Assembly (NCBI GenBank): GCA_035291405.1
Contig: DATDSD010000008.1
Location: 1 to 18,357 of the forward strand
Length of the DNA stretch: 18,357 nt
DNA from: UBA12026 sp035291405
Lineage (GTDB): Bacteria > Patescibacteriota > Microgenomatia > UBA8517
Reading direction: 5' to 3'
The notes under the pieces are model-generated. The model saw nothing but the letters and a program-made list of their open reading frames with translations, had not been told where the DNA came from and ran no database searches. Shown here piece by piece: positions 13,360 through 18,357 of the stretch; position 1 is the stretch's first letter, and each line of letters starts with the position of its first letter. A program made the translations under genes and the position numbers.

Positions 13360-14604
13360 ATGAGATTATCAGAAAGTTTTATTAAGACATTAAAAGAAGC
13401 TCCAAAAGACGCTGAAACCATAAACCACAAACTTCTGGTTAGGGCTGGATATGTCAGACAATTAATGGCAGGTGTTTATACATATCTTCCGTTTGGTTTA
13501 AAAGTTCTAAATAAAATCAGTCAAATAGTTCGAGAAGAAATGAATGCGATTAATGGGAAGGAAGTTTTAATGCCTTTAATGCATCCTTCAAGCATATGGA
13601 AAACAACTGGTGGTTGGGATGGTATAGATGTTTTATTTAAAATTAAAAGTAGAACTAAAAAAGACTATGCACTTGCCCAGAGTAATGAAGAAACTGTTAC
13701 TCCTCTTGCGAAAGAATTTCTTCAATCATTTAAAGATTTACCGTTATCTATATATCATATTAATTGGAAATTTAGAGATGAATTAAGATCAAAATCTGGA
13801 ATCTTACGCGGACGGGAGTTTTTGATGAAAGATTTATATTCATTTCATATAGATCAGGCGGATTTTGATAAATATTATAAAGTGGCTAAAAATGCTTACT
13901 TACGAATCTTTGATAGATTGGGTTTGACTGCAAAAGTAACTGAAGCGTCAGGTGGAGGTTTTAGCGAAAAAATATCCTACGAGTTTGAGGTTTTATCTGA
14001 TGCAGGTGAAGCTAATATTTTGTATTGTGATAAATGTGATTACTGTATTAACATTGATGACATTGAAACTTACAAAGAAGGAGACAATTGCCCCGCCTGC
14101 GGTAAGGATAGATTGAAACATTCGTTAGCAGCTGAGGTAGGGAATGTTTTTGATTTAGGTCAAAAATATACCAAAGCTTTTGGATTAATTATAACAAATC
14201 AAAAAGGAATTAAAGTTTATCCGATTATGGGCTGTTATGGTATAGGGATTACAAGAACGATGGGTGTAATTGTTGAAAAATTTCATGATGAAAAAGGAAT
14301 CATTTGGCCAAAATCTGTTTCACCTTTTGACGTTCACTTAATTGGTTTGAACAAAAAAGGAGAAGATGTTTATAAAAAACTTAAAGATAAAAATATTGAT
14401 TGTTTATTTGATGACAGGGATATTCCCGCTGGAGAAAAATTTGCAGACGCTGATTTAATTGGTATTCCAGTAAGACTCGTTGTTTCAGATAAGACTGGAG
14501 ATAAGATTGAATACAAAGAGAGATCTTCAAATGAAGTAAACCTCTTAGCTTTTGATGAAGTAATTAATAAATTACAGCAACAATCTCAGTATCAGTCGTC
14601 ATAA
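13360..14604 (+). CDS. proS: Prolyl-tRNA synthetase, short form without editing insert
   Basis: It charges tRNA-Pro with proline. The class II core is clear: motif 2 around FRDELRSKSGILRGREF (138-154), motif 3 GCYGIGITRTMG (291-302), and an anticodon-binding C-terminal domain (about 325-405, with DRDIPAGEKFADAD). At 414 aa it lacks the ~180-residue INS editing domain that the usual bacterial enzyme carries between motifs 2 and 3. In that place is a short Cys-rich patch, YCDKCDYC (C223, C226, C229) and CPACG (C244, C247), likely a zinc ribbon. Mischarged Ala-tRNA-Pro would then have to be cleared by another protein or tolerated. The last 6 nt overlap the end of the minus-strand gene. Confidence 0.95.
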   Translation: MRLSESFIKTLKEAPKDAETINHKLLVRAGYVRQLMAGVYTYLPFGLKVLNKISQIVREEMNAINGKEVLMPLMHPSSIWKTTGGWDGIDVLFKIKSRTKKDYALAQSNEETVTPLAKEFLQSFKDLPLSIYHINWKFRDELRSKSGILRGREFLMKDLYSFHIDQADFDKYYKVAKNAYLRIFDRLGLTAKVTEASGGGFSEKISYEFEVLSDAGEANILYCDKCDYCINIDDIETYKEGDNCPACGKDRLKHSLAAEVGNVFDLGQKYTKAFGLIITNQKGIKVYPIMGCYGIGITRTMGVIVEKFHDEKGIIWPKSVSPFDVHLIGLNKKGEDVYKKLKDKNIDCLFDDRDIPAGEKFADADLIGIPVRLVVSDKTGDKIEYKERSSNEVNLLAFDEVINKLQQQSQYQSS

Positions 14605-14844
14605 GATAAGACTCCCTAAAAATCTTTCTCTTGCTTCTGGTGTTGATAACTTAGTAAGAATTTCAGCAATCTCTAATTCAGTTATTCTTGTTCCACTATC
14701 AGCTTGTACACTCTCACCTTTTAAAAGTCTTTGTTGGGCATCGTGTCTTGTTCGATGAAATTGTGGGAGATCTCTACCCTCCGTTCTGTTTTTACTGGGA
14801 ATACCAGGCCATTTTTTTATTTCATCTGATGCAACTTCAGGCAT
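14599..14844 (-). CDS. Unknown 81-aa protein, the only minus-strand gene
   Basis: I do not recognise this protein. It is soluble, charged and probably helical, with a basic middle (RTEGRDLPQFHRTRHDAQQR, ~21-40) and a heptad-like C-terminal part (ELEIAEILTKLSTPEARERF, ~56-75). There are no cysteines and no membrane segment. Three features support a real gene: native AT-rich third-position codon use on this strand, absence of any competing plus-strand gene between proS and the HIT gene, and a promoter TTGCAA-N17-TAAAAT placed 8 nt before the ATG. Its TGA is adjacent on the opposite strand to the proS TAA, giving a 6-nt convergent overlap. It could be a small regulator or a partner of another protein, but nothing in the sequence says which. 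Confidence 0.72.
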   Translation of the reverse strand: MPEVASDEIKKWPGIPSKNRTEGRDLPQFHRTRHDAQQRLLKGESVQADSGTRITELEIAEILTKLSTPEARERFLGSLIL

Positions 14845-14852
14845 GGCTCGAT

Positions 14853-14881
14853 ATTTTATACCTCTTGCTCATTTTTTGCAA
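14853..14881 (-). promoter_or_regulatory. Promoter of the minus-strand 81-aa gene
   Basis: Read on the minus strand: TTGCAA (14881-14876), a 17-nt spacer and TAAAAT (14858-14853), then 8 nt to the ATG ending at 14844. It interdigitates with the divergent HIT promoter, so polymerase bound at one should block the other. Confidence 0.55.
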
Positions 14882-14893
14882 AAAAACTATACT
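14865..14893 (+). promoter_or_regulatory. Promoter of the HIT-family gene
   Basis: TTGCTC (14865-14870), a 17-nt spacer and TATACT (14888-14893) end 7 nt before the ATG at 14901. This fixes the start of the HIT gene and predicts a leaderless mRNA. Confidence 0.55.
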
Positions 14894-14900
14894 GTTTCGT

Positions 14901-15254
14901 ATGAATGACTGTATTTTTTGTAAAATTGTAAAAAAAGATTTACCGTCAACAATTGAGTTTGAAAATGAACGATTAATTGTTTTTAGAAATATTGAACCGC
15001 TGGCTCCAGTTCATGTTTTAGTTGTACCCAAAAAACATATAGTTAATTTATCAGAAATAGATGAATCAGATAAAGAATTAATGGGTGAAATACTTCTAAC
15101 AATAAAAGATATGGCCAAAAAATTAGGAATTTTAGATGCTTTTAGAGTAGCTGTTGCCAATGGCAAAATGGCTGACCAATCAGTATTCCATTTACATTTT
15201 CATTTAACTGGAGGTTGGAAAGAAAAACACAATAGAGGAGAGGATCGCGCATAA
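14901..15254 (+). CDS. HIT-family nucleotide-binding hydrolase
   Basis: A histidine-triad protein of the Hint type, which hydrolyses adenosine phosphoramidates or related nucleotide conjugates. The 117-aa product starts MNDCIFCKIVKKDLPS, typical of the family. It continues with PLAPVHVLVVPKKHI and ends with the catalytic triad motif HLHFHLTGGW, preceded by the usual Q-S-V-F. The frame stays open 71 codons further upstream, but that stretch is antisense to the minus-strand gene and has no family similarity, and the promoter fits 14901. yqeY follows after 5 nt. The physiological substrate is unknown, as for most Hint proteins. Confidence 0.93.
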   Translation: MNDCIFCKIVKKDLPSTIEFENERLIVFRNIEPLAPVHVLVVPKKHIVNLSEIDESDKELMGEILLTIKDMAKKLGILDAFRVAVANGKMADQSVFHLHFHLTGGWKEKHNRGEDRA

Positions 15255-15259
15255 AAATA

Positions 15260-15697
15260 ATGATTTCAAATAATATTACAAAAATGATAGGTGAGGCGAT
15301 GAAGGCTCATGATGAGGTGAGGCTTTCCACTCTTCGTATGCTTAGTTCTGAATTTAATTATGAAAAAATTAAATTGCAACATGAATTGACTGAAAGTGAT
15401 GAACAAAATGTTATCAGAAAGGAAGCAAGAAAAAGAAAAGATGCAATCGAAGCTTATACAAAAGCTGGGGCTACAGATAGAGTAAATTTGGAGACTAAAG
15501 AATTGAAAATTTTACAAGAATTCTTACCCCCAGAATTGTCAGATGATGAAGTAATAGAAATAATTGACGATTCGATTAAAGAAATAGACGCAAAAGGTAT
15601 ACAGGATATGGGAAAGGTAATAAGCTTAGTCAAATCAAAAGCTTCGGGAGTGGATGGGAGTAAGGTGGCTCAAATCGTTAGAGAAAAACTTACATGA
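15260..15697 (+). CDS. yqeY: GatB/YqeY domain protein
   Basis: A stand-alone YqeY protein, homologous to the tail domain of the amidotransferase subunit GatB that contacts tRNA. Its cellular role is not well defined. Family landmarks in the 145-aa product are LSTLRMLSSE, IRKEARKRKDAIEAYTKAGATD, ELKILQEFLPPELSDDEV and the C-terminal DMGKVISLVKSKASGVDGSKVAQIVREKL. The length is standard. It lies 5 nt after the HIT gene and its stop overlaps the ybeY start. Confidence 0.94.
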   Translation: MISNNITKMIGEAMKAHDEVRLSTLRMLSSEFNYEKIKLQHELTESDEQNVIRKEARKRKDAIEAYTKAGATDRVNLETKELKILQEFLPPELSDDEVIEIIDDSIKEIDAKGIQDMGKVISLVKSKASGVDGSKVAQIVREKLT

Positions 15698-16083
15698 TGA
15701 AGGTAAATATTTATAAACAAAATAATTTCCCAATTTCTTCAGTTAAAGTGAAAAAGTTTTTAGTAAATTTTTTAACGGAACATGGAATTGTCTCAGATTC
15801 ACTTGTCTCGATTTCGTTTGTAAATAAAATAAAAATGAAAGAATTGGGTAGAAAGCATTACAAAAAAGATAATAGGTTACATAATGTTTTTTCTTTTGTT
15901 GAATCTGAAGTTAAAGGATTTAAAAATGTTAACCCAAACACAATCAATTTGGGTGAAATTGTTGTTTGTTTCCCTGTGGTGGTTGAAGAAGCAAGTAAAG
16001 AAGGAAAACTTATTGAAGAAAAGGTTTTAGAGCTCATAGAACACTCAGCCCTACATTTATTGGGTGTTCATCACGAAGAATAA
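15694..16083 (+). CDS. ybeY: Endoribonuclease YbeY (rRNA maturation)
   Basis: A zinc-dependent RNase involved in 16S rRNA 3'-end maturation and ribosome quality control. The zinc motif H-x3-H-x5-H is present near the C-terminus (EHSALHLLGVHHEE). The N-terminal half includes VSISFVNKIKMKELGRKHYKKDNRLHNVFSF-type strands, with NRLHNVFSF corresponding to the usual T-D-V-L-S-F segment, and LGEIVVCFPV matches L-G-D-I-x-I-x. At 129 aa it is short but complete. It starts inside the yqeY stop (ATGATG; either Met is possible) and ends 11 nt before dnaX. Confidence 0.93.
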   Translation: MMKVNIYKQNNFPISSVKVKKFLVNFLTEHGIVSDSLVSISFVNKIKMKELGRKHYKKDNRLHNVFSFVESEVKGFKNVNPNTINLGEIVVCFPVVVEEASKEGKLIEEKVLELIEHSALHLLGVHHEE

Positions 16084-16094
16084 CATTTAAAAAA

Positions 16095-17090
16095 ATGACA
16101 TATTATCTAAAATACAGACCGCAAATTATTGACGAATTGGATATTATTTCTGTTCGCGATGCCCTAAATAATATTGTCAAATCTGGTGAAATACCCCACG
16201 CCTTTTTATTTTCTGGACCCAAGGGAACAGGAAAAACCTCAGCCGCCAGAATTCTTGCCAAAATTATTAACTGTGAATCTTCATTAAAAACAAAGCCATG
16301 TAATAAATGTGAGAATTGCCTGACTATAACTAAAGGCACCAATATTGATGTAATTGAAATGGATGCAGCCAGTAATCGTGGAATTGATGATATTAGGGCT
16401 CTTCGTGATGTAGTAAAACTTTCCCCAAGTAAAGCAAAAGCAAAAATATATATTATTGACGAAGCTCACATGTTAACAACTGAGGCTTCTAATGCACTCT
16501 TAAAAACTCTTGAAGAACCGCCAAGCCATGTTTATTTTATTTTAGCAACAACTAATCCTGAAAAATTGATAGAGACCATTAGAAGTAGGACAACAGTAAT
16601 TAATTTTACCAAAGCAACTTACGAAGAAACTAAAAGATCGCTTGAAAGAATAATTAAAAGTGAAAAGATCAAGATTGAGGAAGAAGAATTAATAAAGATC
16701 ATAAAACTTTCAAAAGGTTCATTTAGAGACGCTGTTAAGCTTTTAGAACAACGTAGTAAAGACGACAAGTTTTTAAAAAATCAACAAACCTTCGACGCTG
16801 ATCATTTTGTAGAAATATTAAAAACTAAAAATACCGATAAGTTAATTGAAGAAATTGAAAAAGCTTCTAAAAATGGATCGGGCGCAGCAACCATAACAGA
16901 ATCAATATTGGAGGAATTGCAAAAAAAACTTTTGCAAACTCATATTTCTAAGGAAGAAACAGATTTAAATAAAGATGAACTGATTTGTTTGATTGAATTA
17001 ATACTTAAAACTCAAGAATTTAATAATATTACTCCAATTGAAGATTTGCCACTTCAAATAGCAATAATTAAATGGTGTAATTTTAAGTAG
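16095..17090 (+). CDS. dnaX: DNA polymerase III subunit gamma/tau (DnaX), ATPase part ending at an in-frame TAG
   Basis: Clamp-loader ATPase. It has the Walker A GPKGTGKT (41-48), a zinc module (C60, C69, C72, C75), Walker B/DEAH I-I-D-E-A-H (120-125) and a LLKTLEEPP (135-143) segment; the sensor-1 / SRC region reads ATTNPEKL-TIRSRT, so the usual SRC cysteine is Thr. Residues about 215-331 form the helical oligomerisation domain. The frame ends at TAG (17088-17090), directly followed in the same frame by an ATG and 103 more codons that resemble the usual C-terminal part of DnaX. The product may thus be a gamma-like short form. A longer tau-like form would need stop-codon read-through, or the domain is made as a separate protein. 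No SD is seen; the ATG follows an A-run. Confidence 0.95.
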   Translation: MTYYLKYRPQIIDELDIISVRDALNNIVKSGEIPHAFLFSGPKGTGKTSAARILAKIINCESSLKTKPCNKCENCLTITKGTNIDVIEMDAASNRGIDDIRALRDVVKLSPSKAKAKIYIIDEAHMLTTEASNALLKTLEEPPSHVYFILATTNPEKLIETIRSRTTVINFTKATYEETKRSLERIIKSEKIKIEEEELIKIIKLSKGSFRDAVKLLEQRSKDDKFLKNQQTFDADHFVEILKTKNTDKLIEEIEKASKNGSGAATITESILEELQKKLLQTHISKEETDLNKDELICLIELILKTQEFNNITPIEDLPLQIAIIKWCNFK

Positions 17091-17402
17091 ATGGATGAAA
17101 AATCGTGGAGTAAAATTCTTGCTGAAATAAAACCAATTAGCGTATCAATAGCTGCACTATTGGGATCATCAAAGCTTTTGAAATTTGAGGGTGACAAATT
17201 AAACTTAGGTGTTTATTATAAATTTCATAAAGATAAGCTTGAAGAAAACAAGAATAAACAAATTTTGGAAGAGGCTTTTAAAAAAGTTTTTGACAGGCAA
17301 ATAAAATTTGAATGTACACTAACAGAGGCTCCACCTCAGGTAGAGTTGACGGACACTGAAAATAAAAATATAATGTCGGTAGCTGAGGAGATATTTAGTT
17401 AG
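17091..17402 (+). CDS. DnaX C-terminal domain as a separate in-frame ORF
   Basis: 103 aa resembling the C-terminal domain found in DnaX of Firmicutes-like bacteria. The signs are W5-S-K-I-L at the start, SVSIAALLGSSKLLKFEGDKLNLGVYYKFHKDKL and NKQILEEAFKKVF, matching the alternation of an early Trp, an L-x-x-G segment, an F-H and a final helix. It begins with the ATG immediately after the TAG that ends the ATPase ORF, same frame, zero spacing. Expression may come from termination-reinitiation at TAG-ATG, or from occasional read-through making a 435-residue-class tau. A sequencing or assembly error in the stop codon is a third option. I see no independent promoter or ribosome-binding site. Confidence 0.8.
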   Translation: MDEKSWSKILAEIKPISVSIAALLGSSKLLKFEGDKLNLGVYYKFHKDKLEENKNKQILEEAFKKVFDRQIKFECTLTEAPPQVELTDTENKNIMSVAEEIFS

Positions 17403-17416
17403 GTTAAAAAAAATAT

Positions 17417-17704
17417 ATGTTTGATAAATTTAAACAATTAGGAGAGTTGAATAAGATGAGGCAACAAGCCAACGCTCTTCAAAAAGAGCTAGAAAAAATA
17501 ATTGAGACTATTGAGAAAAAAGGATGGACTGTTTCAGTAACTGGAGACCAAAAAGTTAGATACATCAAAAAAGGAGAAGAGGATTTCCAAGAACTTGTTG
17601 ATTTGATTAATGAAGCTATGAAAAACGTTCAAAAAGAATCTGCTAAGAAAATGATGGAAATGGGTGGGGGATTATCAGGGCTCCTTGGTGGACTTGGAAA
17701 GTAA
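17417..17704 (+). CDS. ybaB: Nucleoid-associated protein YbaB/EbfC
   Basis: A small dimeric DNA-binding protein. The 95-aa product has the family layout: an N-terminal helix with FDKFKQLGELNKMRQQANALQKELEK, a central beta part with a V-S-V-T-G-D strand, and a C-terminal helix ending in a Gly-rich stretch (MGGGLSGLLGGLGK). It lacks an obvious insertion or truncation relative to the usual ~100 aa. The dnaX-ybaB-recR order is widely conserved, and here the gene lies 14 nt after the DnaX tail ORF and 6 nt before recR. Confidence 0.95.
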   Translation: MFDKFKQLGELNKMRQQANALQKELEKIIETIEKKGWTVSVTGDQKVRYIKKGEEDFQELVDLINEAMKNVQKESAKKMMEMGGGLSGLLGGLGK

Positions 17705-17710
17705 GTCTTT

Positions 17711-18322
17711 ATGAAAATTCCTAGGGCGATTTCTTCTTTAATAGAATCTTTTGAAAAATTACCTGGAATTGGACCAAAATCAGCTCAAAGACTAACTTAT
17801 TATCTTCTTCGTGTTCCACAAAGAGAACTTGACGATTTTAGTGAAAATCTCACAAATCTTAAAAAAGATACAGTTCTTTGTTCTGTTTGTAAAAATGTGG
17901 GAGAGGCAGACCCTTGTAATATTTGTTCTGACAATTTAAGAGACAGAAAGGTTATCTTAGTTGTTGAGAACCCGCTTGATTTAATGGCATTTGAAAGAAG
18001 TGGTAAATTTAGAGGTTTATATCATGTGTTGCATGGTGCTATTAATCCTTTGGATAACATAGGTCCTGATGAAATATATATTTCTGATTTATTAACACGA
18101 TTAACAAATAAAAAATCTGTTATTGGAGAAATAATAATTGCAACCAATCCAACAATGGAAGGAGAAGCAACTGCAATGTACTTAACCAAAGAAATTAAAA
18201 AAAATCTAAAAGAGGACATCAAAATAACACGACTTGGTATGGGGATACCAACAGGAGCTGATTTGGAATATGCTGATGATGTAACTTTAACCCAAGCCTT
18301 GGAAGGTAGAAGAGAATTATAA
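17711..18322 (+). CDS. recR: Recombination protein RecR
   Basis: Acts with RecF/RecO to load RecA at gaps. The 203-aa product has an N-terminal helix-hairpin-helix (LPGIGPKSAQRL, 17-28), a four-Cys zinc finger (C57, C60, C69, C72), a TOPRIM domain (VVENPLDLMAFERSGKF, 84-100; ATNPTMEGEATAMYL, 144-158) and the C-terminal Walker-like tail GADLEYADDVTLTQALEGRREL. The length is normal. It is the last gene of the ybeY-dnaX-ybaB-recR run and also functionally related to DprA at the other end of the window. Confidence 0.97.
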   Translation: MKIPRAISSLIESFEKLPGIGPKSAQRLTYYLLRVPQRELDDFSENLTNLKKDTVLCSVCKNVGEADPCNICSDNLRDRKVILVVENPLDLMAFERSGKFRGLYHVLHGAINPLDNIGPDEIYISDLLTRLTNKKSVIGEIIIATNPTMEGEATAMYLTKEIKKNLKEDIKITRLGMGIPTGADLEYADDVTLTQALEGRREL

Positions 18323-18349
18323 TAGAAAGTATCAGAATTACCCCTGCTT

Positions 18350-18355
18350 TATAAT
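18350..18355 (+). promoter_or_regulatory. TATAAT box at the window edge
   Basis: A consensus TATAAT two bases before the window end, 28 nt after the recR stop. By analogy with the other promoters it may belong to a leaderless gene starting just outside the window. No good -35 is seen. Confidence 0.3.
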
Positions 18356-18357
18356 CT

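Noticed and set aside
14688..14900. 71-codon N-terminal extension of the HIT protein
   Set aside because: It is antisense to the minus-strand gene, has no HIT similarity, and a promoter and family-typical start lie at 14901.
1..18357. CRISPR arrays, insertion sequences, tRNA/rRNA genes, phage genes
   Set aside because: No repeat-spacer arrays, transposase motifs, cloverleaf-like sequences or phage proteins were seen; nearly all DNA is accounted for by housekeeping genes.

Overview
This is an AT-rich stretch from a streamlined bacterial genome, most likely a member of the Candidate Phyla Radiation (Patescibacteria). That assignment is an inference. It rests on minimal versions of universal proteins (251-aa S2, 150-aa EF-Ts, 187-aa DprA, 414-aa ProRS without an editing insert), on lysine-rich low-GC coding, and on a conserved gene cluster that has lost its biosynthetic members. 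TGA is used only as a stop (for example dprA, thyA, frr) and Trp is TGG, so the genetic code looks standard and the recoded Gracilibacteria-type lineages are unlikely.

Layout: (1) 98-4067, PBP2-type cell-wall transpeptidase, minimal DprA and DNA topoisomerase I. (2) 4132-9794, a nucleotide and one-carbon island: dCTP deaminase, dUTPase, thymidylate synthase, dihydrofolate reductase, an unknown 133-aa protein, serine hydroxymethyltransferase, FolD and a FchA/FTCD-C-type cyclohydrolase. Together they run dCTP to dUTP to dUMP to dTMP and recycle the folate consumed. (3) 9795-14604, rpsB-tsf-[69-aa Cys-rich]-frr-[80-aa Cys-containing]-rseP-proS, a contracted form of the common rpsB-tsf-pyrH-frr-uppS-cdsA-dxr-rseP-proS order. 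(4) 14599-14844, the only minus-strand gene, of unknown function. (5) 14901-18322, HIT protein, YqeY, YbeY, DnaX in two abutting reading frames, YbaB and RecR.

All genes but one are on the plus strand, and many overlap or abut. I see no convincing Shine-Dalgarno sequence before any start. Instead, about a dozen genes have a sigma70-like -10 box ending only 6-12 nt before the ATG, often with a -35 box 17 nt further up, which predicts leaderless or nearly leaderless mRNAs with many promoters inside an apparent operon. The clear exception is rpsB, whose promoter precedes a leader of about 75 nt. That leader holds two interleaved perfect inverted repeats, forming a predicted pseudoknot, and is a candidate S2 autoregulatory element.

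Other points of interest are a dnaX ORF interrupted by an in-frame TAG directly followed by ATG, the interdigitated divergent promoters at 14853-14893, and four small unknown genes. I see no tRNA or rRNA genes, insertion sequences, CRISPR arrays or phage genes.
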